In this document: positions 16,622-24,047 of the stretch, one piece after another | Layout: every line of letters starts with the position of its first letter | Numbering within the stretch: the first letter of the stretch is position 1 | Source of the DNA: Desulfobacteraceae bacterium | GTDB taxonomy: Bacteria > Desulfobacterota > DSM-4660 > Desulfatiglandales > Desulfatiglandaceae | Length of the DNA: 64,000 nt | Reading direction: 5' to 3' | NCBI GenBank assembly: GCA_016844935.1 | Contig: JAERTK010000092.1 | Span: 1 to 64,000, forward strand | Program-made: the position numbers and the translations under genes | The notes under the pieces: generated by a model | Database searches by the model: none | What the model was told of the DNA's origin: nothing | Seen by the model: the letters and a program-made list of their open reading frames with translations, nothing else

Positions 16622-18379
16622 CTATATTTGCTTCTTGAACAGGATACGGAAGGTGGTTCCCCCTGTCCCGTAGAGGTCGATTTTGCCTTCGAGTTGATCT
16701 TCCGCCAATATGGTGACCAAATCCAGGCCCAGTGAATCGGTGCTTCCAATATCCATGTTCTCCGGTATTCCCACCCCGTCATCGCTTACCGTTAACTCGA
16801 TCTCATCTTCACGGATTGATCGAAGCGTTATGCTGATTTCCCCTTTTCTATCCTCGGGGAAGGCATATTTGAGTGAATTGGAGACCAGTTCATTGATCAA
16901 CAGTCCGCACGGAATCGCTTGATCGAGCCCAAGTGAAACGTCTTCAACCTTCACCTTCATTGCAATCCGATCGGTATCTATTCCATGAGATCTGAACAGT
17001 CCATTCATAAGGCTCTTGATATATTCGTTGAAATCAACCCTGGCCAGGTCCCTGGACCGATAAAGTTTCTCATGAATGAGGGCCATGGCCCTTATCCTCT
17101 CCTGGCTCTCCCGGAACATATCAGAATGCTGTTGATCCCTGATTTTATCGGATTGAAGCCTGAGCAGGCTGGAGATCACCTGCATGTTGTTCTTGACCCG
17201 GTGGTGGATTTCCCGCAGCAGCACCTCTTTTTCCTCTAGGGATGCGATTATCCTATTCTCAACGGCCTTTCGTTCGGTGATGTCGCGGACGATGGCCAGC
17301 AAACGGTCTTCATTTCCGATGGTGATCCGTTTCAGGTTGATCTCAACCCAGAAGAGCTCTCCTGCCTTTCGTTTGCCCTTCCATTCGAAGATCTGCGGGA
17401 TTCCTTCCGCGGCTTTTTGCATCCATTCCATTGCCTCGTTTTGGGAATAGGGGGGGATTCCCTCACTGATGTCCCCAACCTCAATATGGCGTGTCTCCTC
17501 ATGGGTATATCCATACATTTCGCACATTTTTCGGTTGACATCAATGATCTCTCCCGTGTGCAGGTCGTGAATAAAAAAGGCATCGTTGGCGGTGTCAAAA
17601 ATGGTTCGATAGTTCTCCTCACTTTCTCGCAACGCTTCCTCTGCCTGCTTGCGCTCCTTGACCTCATTATCCAGTTTATCACGAGATGTTGTAATTTTTT
17701 TCAAATTCTTTATCATTTGGTCAAAAGATCTGGCCAAATTACCAATTTCGTCATTGGCGCTTGTGTCGATGGAAGCATCCAGGTCTCCTCCGGAAATCAG
17801 CCCCGCGGACCCTTCCAATCTTGATAACGGCCTAAATATGTATCGTCTTGTGATGAAAAAAATCGTAATGGAAATGGCAGCGGCGATTGCGGCCAATAAA
17901 ACGATGGAAATGACACTATTTGTAATGATGGCCTTCTTTATACGTTGGCGGGTTACGGCAATCCCAATTTTCCCAACCGGGTGCCCCGCATATATAATGT
18001 CGATGCTTTTAACAATAAAATCAGGGGATTCTCTGAACCAGGGAAAATCTTTTTGAGGAAAACCGGGACGATATTTCTCATAAACGACCTCACCTCCAGC
18101 CATCATCCTTACAAAAACAATATTCTCATCAAGAAAGATAGATTCAACAAAATCCTTTACATATTCATAATTATACTGCCAAAGAGCGGTGGGTAGACTC
18201 AAAACGGCCAGTTCGGAAGCATCTTCCAAACGCTTTTCCAGTTCTTCTTCTATTGTATCGACATTGTACAATATGATGGCAATAGAAAAAATCAGCAAAA
18301 TACCGGTTACGACGCCAACAAGCGTATACGTAAAACGGTTCCTGATGCTCCTGCCAGAGACAATCCTATTGGAACTCAT
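16622..18379 (-). CDS. Membrane sensor histidine kinase (HAMP-PAS-HisKA_2 type)
   Basis: 585 residues: transmembrane helix about 18-38, an extracytoplasmic loop of roughly 120 residues, a second helix about 160-182, HAMP ('RPLSRLEGSAGLISGGDLD'), PAS about 250-375 and a kinase of the HisKA_2/HWE-like class, with phosphoacceptor His in 'LREIHHRVKNNMQVISSLL' and ATPase motifs 'NELVSNSLKYAF' and 'DDGVGIP'. The start ATG 18379 has AGGAGCG upstream. It lies 9 bases downstream of a periplasmic binding-protein gene and 13 bases before the hybrid kinase. This suggests that the binding protein presents a ligand to this kinase, which then signals to a receiver of its neighbour. That partnership is inference from gene order. 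Confidence 0.88.
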   Translation of the reverse strand: MSSNRIVSGRSIRNRFTYTLVGVVTGILLIFSIAIILYNVDTIEEELEKRLEDASELAVLSLPTALWQYNYEYVKDFVESIFLDENIVFVRMMAGGEVVYEKYRPGFPQKDFPWFRESPDFIVKSIDIIYAGHPVGKIGIAVTRQRIKKAIITNSVISIVLLAAIAAAISITIFFITRRYIFRPLSRLEGSAGLISGGDLDASIDTSANDEIGNLARSFDQMIKNLKKITTSRDKLDNEVKERKQAEEALRESEENYRTIFDTANDAFFIHDLHTGEIIDVNRKMCEMYGYTHEETRHIEVGDISEGIPPYSQNEAMEWMQKAAEGIPQIFEWKGKRKAGELFWVEINLKRITIGNEDRLLAIVRDITERKAVENRIIASLEEKEVLLREIHHRVKNNMQVISSLLRLQSDKIRDQQHSDMFRESQERIRAMALIHEKLYRSRDLARVDFNEYIKSLMNGLFRSHGIDTDRIAMKVKVEDVSLGLDQAIPCGLLINELVSNSLKYAFPEDRKGEISITLRSIREDEIELTVSDDGVGIPENMDIGSTDSLGLDLVTILAEDQLEGKIDLYGTGGTTFRILFKKQI

Positions 18380-18388
18380 GGCGCGCTC

Positions 18389-19285
18389 CTACGGGGTAAT
18401 TGTCAAGATCTGGTCCTTATAGGCTTTTCGTATTTGTGGCTCCATGTCTCTTGGAAACCACTTCAGCTGGTGATACATGTGTTTTTCAGTGGGTCTGACG
18501 TCTAACAAAATCCTGTTGATCTTTTCTATCATCTGACGCCCCCATTCATTTTTGGGGCATCCCATATAGTTTTTGATCCAGTAATCCTTTTTTCCTTCCT
18601 CTATGGCCAAGGCACTGATGTCATCTCGTTTATTGATTTGCTGGGCCACATAGGGAACTTCCCAGGGAAACCCTATCGTATAATCTATTCGTTCAGCAGA
18701 TAACATGCGCAGAAGGCCTTTAAGCGAATCCTGGCCTGCCCGGTAGACAATGTTCTTGTTCTTGTCCTTGTATTTCTTTAAGAGTTCATCAACAGCCCCC
18801 CCGTATGACCGGTCTCTTGTAACGCCCAACCGCAAATCCGGATTCTTAAGAAGCGCCTCCAAAGAAACACTTTCCTTGTTTCCGAAAAGTGATTTCAGGC
18901 GGCTTTTCTTCACCACAATGATGTTAGAGTAGTTGATAAGGTTGGGAATGGAAAAATAGATATATTTCTCTCTTTCAGGGGTTTTAAAAAATCCCGCATA
19001 ACAGACCTTCTCGCCGTTCTTCATCATCTGAAGGATCCTGGCCATGTTTCCAACAATGTGATCATGGTCATATTCCGGCAAATGCGCCTTATAGATTTCT
19101 ACAACCCCATCAACGATGCCATTTCCCTTTTCCGGTCCATCAACGATAAAGGCCGGTGGCATATTGTCATTGGCCCACGTGATGGTATCCCTGGCCAGTA
19201 AATTGGAGGGAATAGCCAGTGCCACAAGCAAGACAAGACCACCCATCCGCCAGGATTTAAGCGTTATGGCAATACATTTAAACAT
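18389..19285 (-). CDS. Periplasmic solute-binding protein (SBP_bac_3-like)
   Basis: A 298-residue protein with signal peptide (hydrophobic 'GGLVLLVALAIPSNLLA', cleavage about residue 31). The mature part opens with 'ITWANDNMPPAFI' and contains 'GFFKTPEREKYIYFS', matching the two-lobed amino-acid/organic-acid binding fold seen in uncharacterised family-3 binding proteins. No permease or ATPase gene is nearby. Instead it heads a row with two sensor kinases, so I infer a sensory rather than transport role. No ligand can be predicted. A well-spaced GGGGGGA lies before the ATG. Confidence 0.78.
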   Translation of the reverse strand: MFKCIAITLKSWRMGGLVLLVALAIPSNLLARDTITWANDNMPPAFIVDGPEKGNGIVDGVVEIYKAHLPEYDHDHIVGNMARILQMMKNGEKVCYAGFFKTPEREKYIYFSIPNLINYSNIIVVKKSRLKSLFGNKESVSLEALLKNPDLRLGVTRDRSYGGAVDELLKKYKDKNKNIVYRAGQDSLKGLLRMLSAERIDYTIGFPWEVPYVAQQINKRDDISALAIEEGKKDYWIKNYMGCPKNEWGRQMIEKINRILLDVRPTEKHMYHQLKWFPRDMEPQIRKAYKDQILTITP

Positions 19286-19508
19286 AATCCCCCCTTTCCA
19301 TGTCAGGGCATGTTTGCAGGAATGGTAACGGCTCTGGTTTCTGGTTCCCTAAATAAACACCCATTCAATCCGTATATCAAAAAAGTTGATGGTATAATTC
19401 TTTGAGTTTTTGTTGGTCCTCTTCGCCATACCATCTCAGAAGGGGCGCAATATATTCCTCTTTCCTGCGATCACGCATCAGCATAGTAACCGAAATTATG
19501 GGAAAAAG

Positions 19509-20027
19509 TTATTTTTCCAATTCCTTCCTGACGGCGATCCCGATCTTTTTCTGCAGGAACGGTTTTCTCACATAGGCACCGGCCCCCAATCTTTGAGCCT
19601 CTTTTACACGGTCTGACTCTGAAAACCCGCTTGCGATGATCACTTTCTGCCCCGCCTTTATCTGGAGAATCTGTTTATAGGTTTCAAGACCGTCCATTCC
19701 CGGGTCCATGATCATATCCAGCACAATGAGATCCGTTCGGTGGGTTTTCACATATTCAACCGCCATCTCACCACTGGAAACCGACGTGACGGCGTAACCC
19801 AGTTTCTCGAGCATTCCGCAGGCGATTTTCCGCTGTCCTTCCACATCATCCACCACCAGGATTGACTCACCATTCCCCATGTAGTCGTCAACGGAATCGA
19901 TCCGTTCCTCACCCGCCAGTGCTTCCCTGGTAGCAGGAAAAACAGTACGATGAAACACGGTGTGAACATACCTCGGATTTTGTGCACCATGATAACCTCC
20001 TCTGGTTGGATAATTGTGAACGTGCAT
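19509..20027 (-). pseudogene. Truncated hybrid-kinase tail (orphan receiver)
   Basis: The 172-residue frame holds a complete receiver domain ('GESILVVDDVEGQRKIA', phospho-Asp in 'DLIVLDMIMDPGMDG', Lys in 'YVRKPF') preceded by 'VFPATREALAGEE', which corresponds to the linker between ATPase and receiver in the 43.2-kb hybrid kinase ('YFPVTREKLPEDK'). The kinase core is missing. The best Shine-Dalgarno here (AGAGGAGG, about 20000) serves an ATG at 19990 in another frame that encodes a signal-like 'MFTPCFIVLFFLLPG' and then frameshifts relative to the receiver. It looks like a deletion junction: the start of one gene joined out of frame to the end of a kinase gene. The receiver might still be made from the longer frame, but no good ribosome site supports it. 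Confidence 0.6.
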
Positions 20028-20121
20028 TTGAAGTTCGATTAAAAAAATTTATTGCCCCCCCGGAATTTTTAGACGCACCGTTAAAGTTTTGGCAGTGATC
20101 GTTAAGGATACCGACTGATGG

Positions 20122-20712
20122 CTACCCACCTCCCATTGACTTTCCCAAACCCGGCAAAAGGTTCTCTACATGTTCTATGAGCGTGGCCCCAGACACGGGC
20201 TTTGTCAGAAAATCGTCAGCCCCGGCCCCCATGGCCTGTCCCCTGTTCTCCTCGCTGTCATAACCCGTGATAATCAATATTTTTATGTGGGCGGTGGTCG
20301 GATTCTCCTTTACTTTCTTGCACACTTCAAAGCCATCCATCCCCGGCATGTGCAGATCCAGCAAAATAACGCCCGGCTTAAACGCCATGATCTTTATCCC
20401 GGCATCAAAACCATCAGAAGCCGCGTCTGTTTCATAGCCATGAGCTGAAAGCATTCTGGTAAAGACTTCCTGTATCTGAACGTCATCATCGACGATAAGG
20501 ATCTTCTCTTTTGAGGAAATATTTGAAGGGAGCGGGTACACCTGGTTTTCAGCGATGAACGATTCCAGATTGGCCTTTGAAATTCTATGTTGACCCCCAA
20601 GGGTAACAGCTGTCTTTACGTTGCCGGACTTGACCCACCGCCACATGGTCGTCCTGCCGACACCGCACACCTTGGCGGCTTTGGGAATGGTATAATACTC
20701 CATTTCTTCCAT
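20122..20712 (-). CDS. Excisionase-type HTH fused to a receiver domain
   Basis: 196 residues. The first about 55 residues are a MerR/excisionase-like winged helix ('YTIPKAAKVCGVGRTTMWRWV' region, then 'LGGQHRISKANLESFI'), and residues about 68-190 are a canonical receiver ('KILIVDDDVQIQ', phospho-Asp in 'VILLDLHMPGMDG', Lys in 'FLTKPV'). Putting the DNA-binding part in front of the receiver is the reverse of common response regulators. It probably acts as a phosphorylation-tuned DNA-binding protein for one of the nearby kinases. Start ATG 20712 or 20703 (no strong Shine-Dalgarno; AAAGGGG lies 6-12 bases upstream). Repeated TTTRAAAGTTGAWTGTG boxes immediately upstream may be its own binding sites. 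Confidence 0.8.
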   Translation of the reverse strand: MEEMEYYTIPKAAKVCGVGRTTMWRWVKSGNVKTAVTLGGQHRISKANLESFIAENQVYPLPSNISSKEKILIVDDDVQIQEVFTRMLSAHGYETDAASDGFDAGIKIMAFKPGVILLDLHMPGMDGFEVCKKVKENPTTAHIKILIITGYDSEENRGQAMGAGADDFLTKPVSGATLIEHVENLLPGLGKSMGGG

Positions 20713-20723
20713 GAATTGCCCCT

Positions 20724-20770
20724 TTTAAACGCACATTCAACTTTTAAATCACAATCAACTTTCAAAACAT
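20724..20770 (-). promoter_or_regulatory. Tandem boxes upstream of the HTH-receiver gene
   Basis: Read on the minus strand, TTTGAAAGTTGATTGTGA is followed at once by TTTAAAAGTTGAATGTGCG and then by the partial TTTAAAAGGGGCAA just before the ATG. The period is 18-19 bp. The arrangement suggests adjacent protein-binding sites, perhaps for autoregulation by the HTH-receiver protein. Confidence 0.35.
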
Positions 20771-20999
20771 GCAGATCGTATGGAACAAATGAAACATAAA
20801 ATAGTATGGCTGTCAATAAAAATACGCCTGTGGGAAAATATATTTTCTGGTCAAAATCCAGAGAGGCATCAGAGATTCATGAAATTGACAAATAATCCAT
20901 ATACCCTTACGAAATAGATGGCAGAAATCATCCACTTGATGTAGCCTTTCAGAGGGACCCGACTATTAAGGGCTTCGCGAGAAACAGGGGGTGAAGAAA

Positions 21000-21674
21000 A
21001 TGAACAATCCCACCGATGGTGAAATTTCCCTGGAGATTCTTTCTCCCCAATCGCGGGCCACGGCCGTGGTGATTCAGGCGGTCCCGCAGGAACGATCCGA
21101 TGAGTTCCTGGAATGGCAGCGGGGAATCACCCGGGATGCCAGCCTTTTTCCGGGTTACAAATATACAGAAGTCTACCAGCCGGCGCCGGGCGCTAAGGAC
21201 GAGTGGGTGACGGTAGTCCACTTCGAAAGCAACCCTTTGCTTGAAGCCTGGATTAAATCCCCTGTTCGCAAGAAATGGGTGGATGATCTTAAGAAGAGGT
21301 TTGGAGACTTCACGCTTAAGCGCGTGGGCGGATTTGACGCTTGGTTTCAGGGCGTGGAGGGGGGAGACGAAAAGGTTCCCGACTGGAAAATGATCATTAC
21401 CGTGGTGGCGGCGCTCTATCCCACCGTCATGGTCCTGACTTACTGGCTCCTGACCCCATTTCTCAAGCCCCTTCCATTTCCGGCGCAGATGCTCATCGGG
21501 AATGTCGCCAGCGTTGCTTTTCTGCAATGGGTTGCCATGCCGTTGCTGACGCGGCGACTTTCGTTCTGGCTTCGGCCCACAAAAACCACCGGTTTGGGAA
21601 TCACCCTAGCGGGACTCGCCGGGATACTGGCAAGTCTGGCCTTGATGCTCTGGCTTTTTATCTCAGTGAGCTAG
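21000..21674 (+). CDS. Antibiotic-biosynthesis-monooxygenase-fold membrane protein
   Basis: About residues 15-110 resemble the ABM dimeric alpha/beta-barrel fold ('ATAVVIQAVPQERSDEFLEWQ', 'FPGYKYTEVYQP', 'WVTVVHFES'). The C-terminal half has three probable transmembrane helices (about 125-145, 155-175 and 195-220). ABM-fold proteins with such a membrane tail are widespread and uncharacterised; a true monooxygenase activity in an anaerobe is doubtful. The ATG at 21000 is preferred over GTG 20991 because AGGGGGTGA sits at the right distance. It stands alone on the + strand before the purine-salvage pair, 87 bases ahead. Confidence 0.7.
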   Translation: MNNPTDGEISLEILSPQSRATAVVIQAVPQERSDEFLEWQRGITRDASLFPGYKYTEVYQPAPGAKDEWVTVVHFESNPLLEAWIKSPVRKKWVDDLKKRFGDFTLKRVGGFDAWFQGVEGGDEKVPDWKMIITVVAALYPTVMVLTYWLLTPFLKPLPFPAQMLIGNVASVAFLQWVAMPLLTRRLSFWLRPTKTTGLGITLAGLAGILASLALMLWLFISVS

Positions 21675-21761
21675 GATTTTCCGGCTCAAGGAACGCCAGG
21701 GAAAAAAGCCCCGTAACTTAAAAAATCAACCAAAAACCAGGGATGGGAAAGGAGCAGAATC

Positions 21762-22328
21762 ATGACCCACGATGAATTGATTGCTGAAGCATGCCGACTG
21801 GCCAGGGAGTCGGTGGAAAACAGTTGGGGAGGCCCCTTTGGGGCGGTTATTACCAGGGACGGGGAGATTGTCGCCCGGGGCCAAAACCGGGTGCTGCTCA
21901 CGGGAGACATCACGGCCCATGCGGAGGTGGAGGCTATCCGAAAAGCGTCTCGCGTCATCAATCCCTATTCCCCCTCCATCAGCCCCCCGAACCAGAATAA
22001 ATCGACCCTCGCATTTGTATCGCGCCCCGAGGGTTCACCCGATCCCGTCCCTGAACGTGCCAGGATGCTCATGGGGTATGAAATCTTCATCAGCGGTGCC
22101 CCCTGTCCCATGTGTATGAGCGCCATCTACTGGGCCAGGATCGATGCAGTCTACTTCGCCTGCGACCTGGAAGATACCCGGAAAATCGGTTTTGACGACG
22201 CCTTTCAGTACGAGGATTTTGCTTTGCCCCTGAACCAGCGTCGCATCAAAATAATGCAGTTCCGCCAAGATCTGGGTCTCAAAGCCTACCAGGCATGGAC
22301 CGACAAAAAGGACCGGCATTTTTATTAA
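21762..22328 (+). CDS. Guanine deaminase-like nucleobase/nucleoside deaminase
   Basis: 188-residue member of the cytidine-deaminase fold. The zinc-binding motifs are 'TAHAEVEAIRKA' (His plus catalytic Glu) and 'APCPMCMSAIYWARID' (two Cys), and 'GGPFGAVI' provides the substrate loop. It contains an insertion of about 35 residues between the two zinc motifs ('SPSISPPNQNK' onward) compared with GuaD. The next gene is xanthine phosphoribosyltransferase, 30 bases downstream. The pair makes metabolic sense as guanine to xanthine to XMP, which supports a guanine deaminase reading over tRNA adenosine deaminase. GAAAGGAG precedes the ATG. Confidence 0.8.
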   Translation: MTHDELIAEACRLARESVENSWGGPFGAVITRDGEIVARGQNRVLLTGDITAHAEVEAIRKASRVINPYSPSISPPNQNKSTLAFVSRPEGSPDPVPERARMLMGYEIFISGAPCPMCMSAIYWARIDAVYFACDLEDTRKIGFDDAFQYEDFALPLNQRRIKIMQFRQDLGLKAYQAWTDKKDRHFY

Positions 22329-22358
22329 CCGAGAAAACGGGAGCCCTGTCGAGACCAC

Positions 22359-22928
22359 ATGGATGAATTGAAAAAGAGGATATTACAGGATGGCCGCGTC
22401 CTCAACGACCAGGTGTTAAAAGTTGACCGTTTTCTGAATCACCAGATCGATGTTGACCTGATGGACCGGATGGGTCACGCTTTTTTCGATCATTACAGAG
22501 ACAGCGGTATCACAAGGGTTCTGACCGTGGAATCATCAGGAATCGCCGTGGCCTGTTCGGTGGCCAGGCGCTTCCAGGTGCCGGTGGTTTTCGCCCGAAA
22601 AACCCGATCCCTAACCATGGTGGATGATCAATACACAGCGGAGGTTTTTTCCTTCACTAGGCAGAAGAAATTCACCATCATGTTGAACAAACGCTTTCTC
22701 GAATCCGACGACAGGGTTCTGCTGGTGGACGACTTTCTGGCAAAGGGACAGGCTTTGCTGGGCCTTATAAACATTGTTCATCAGTCCGGCGCAACCCTGT
22801 CTGGCGCTGCTATTGTAATCGAAAAGGCCTTTCAGGAAGGCGGACGGCTGGTGAGGGCCGTAGGGGTAGAAGTGTATTCCCTTGCACGGATCGCGTCCCT
22901 CAAAAACGGGAAAGTCCTGTTTTCATGA
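22359..22928 (+). CDS. xpt: Xanthine phosphoribosyltransferase
   Basis: Xpt converts xanthine and PRPP to XMP in purine salvage. The 189-residue protein matches the Bacillus-type Xpt/PurR-like family: opening 'LKKRILQDGRVLNDQVLKVD' (split here), 'FLNHQIDVDLM', 'VLTVESSGIA', and the PRPP-binding loop 'RVLLVDDFLAKGQAL'. Length is right for the family (about 190). It follows the deaminase gene by 30 bases, so the two are probably co-transcribed. I see no purine riboswitch upstream. Confidence 0.92.
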   Translation: MDELKKRILQDGRVLNDQVLKVDRFLNHQIDVDLMDRMGHAFFDHYRDSGITRVLTVESSGIAVACSVARRFQVPVVFARKTRSLTMVDDQYTAEVFSFTRQKKFTIMLNKRFLESDDRVLLVDDFLAKGQALLGLINIVHQSGATLSGAAIVIEKAFQEGGRLVRAVGVEVYSLARIASLKNGKVLFS

Positions 22929-22979
22929 CCCTTGAAGCCGGTTGGAGCCTCTGCTTCAAGGTGTCACGAAAAGAATGAA

Positions 22980-23723
22980 TTACTGACGTCCCCCTTGTCC
23001 GCCTTTCATATTGCCGCCTGAGACAGGTTCGCCATCTTCATCAACCATGCCCCGTTCCATATCTGAGGTGATAATATCCTCGATCTCATCGTCGCTCAGA
23101 TATTGGGCCTCATAGTCGTCAAAACCATTAATGGACAATTGATAAACAAAGGCCCGCAGGTGATTTCTGGATCCTTTGGCCAGGTTTTGATAGACGGTTT
23201 TAATGTCCGAGTTATCGGTTTCAGCGAGAAAATAGTAGAGATCCCGAAGATCCAGGTCTTCTATGGTGGCACCCACATGAAGTGCGGCAGCCAGTGATAC
23301 ATTGCCATCATTAACCAATGAATCGTATAAGTCCTGTATCTCGGTATTCGTAAATACACCCACCGTAGAATCGGTAACGGGATCGTCCAAATCGTATTTA
23401 TCCAGCAATAATTTAATCGCTGTCATGTGAGCCTGCTCAGACGCGGCAATATTACTGAAGATGGCCAACCCCCATCTTTCGTAAAGGGTCGTGTAAACGT
23501 CCCGGGCCAGTTTTTCTTCCTCGCGCATATGGATGAGTCCGTCTTCTTCCTCGGTACTCAAATCCTCCTTGGGCAGCTGAGCAACAATACTGGACAGCCC
23601 CGCCTGATTTCCTTTATTTCCCTTTCCCGCACCCTGACGAGCGTCTGCGGCCGTGGGCGCAAGCAGCAATCCCAGGGCGATCAGAATTCCCGTGTTTCTA
23701 ATGAGTTGTTTTTTAATTTGCAT
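22980..23723 (-). CDS. Exported DUF2202 (ferritin-like) protein
   Basis: A 247-residue protein with a signal peptide ('LIRNTGILIALGLLLAPTAADA', cleavage about residue 29), a low-complexity Gly/Lys/Asn start, and a helical domain with 'LIHMREEEKLARDVYTTLYERW', 'FSNIAASEQAHM' and 'FDDYEAQYLSDDEI'. Its Glu and ExxH-like residues recall ferritin-like di-iron helices of the DUF2202 family. Metal binding in the periplasm is plausible, but no activity is known to me. The ATG at 23723 has TCAGGAGAT upstream and begins the signal peptide; the frame is open further upstream without a usable start. The C-terminal tail is Gly-rich. Convergent with xpt. Confidence 0.8.
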   Translation of the reverse strand: MQIKKQLIRNTGILIALGLLLAPTAADARQGAGKGNKGNQAGLSSIVAQLPKEDLSTEEEDGLIHMREEEKLARDVYTTLYERWGLAIFSNIAASEQAHMTAIKLLLDKYDLDDPVTDSTVGVFTNTEIQDLYDSLVNDGNVSLAAALHVGATIEDLDLRDLYYFLAETDNSDIKTVYQNLAKGSRNHLRAFVYQLSINGFDDYEAQYLSDDEIEDIITSDMERGMVDEDGEPVSGGNMKGGQGGRQ

Positions 23724-23955
23724 AGCACCTATCTCCTGAAATTCAGCCAAATGGTTTGAAAAGAAATTCCGGTAAATCCATTGATATTCAACTTTCCGGA
23801 ACAATCCCCGTATGGGAATCATACGGTTTGCTGTTTTATGCAATCAAGAAACATGCCAAAAATACATAAGATAAACAATCCTCATGTTATCAATAGGTTA
23901 TCCGTTCAATATGCTCCGTGAAATGGTTTTATATTTCGACAAAATCTGCCAACGG

Positions 23956-23971
23956 TCGACAAAAATGTCGA
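23956..23971. promoter_or_regulatory. Palindrome TCGACA-N4-TGTCGA upstream of the DUF2202 gene
   Basis: A 16-bp inverted repeat with perfect 6-bp arms, plus a second half-site (TTTCGACAAAA) about 22 bases to the left, lies in the 23724-24047 stretch between two minus-strand genes. It could be an operator for the DUF2202 gene or simply chance. No regulator is assigned. The rest of this stretch is AT-rich, with no gene that I can support. Confidence 0.35.
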
Positions 23972-24047
23972 AAGAAACCGAGATAACCGCCAAATTGGCA
24001 TATTGCCGATTTACTGTGAAATGGGATGGACAGGAAAAAAACGGATC

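Noticed and set aside
14659-16782. Extension of the hybrid kinase upstream of 16608
   Set aside because: The extra 58 residues overlap the previous kinase gene, are Trp/Ser-rich and lack family features.
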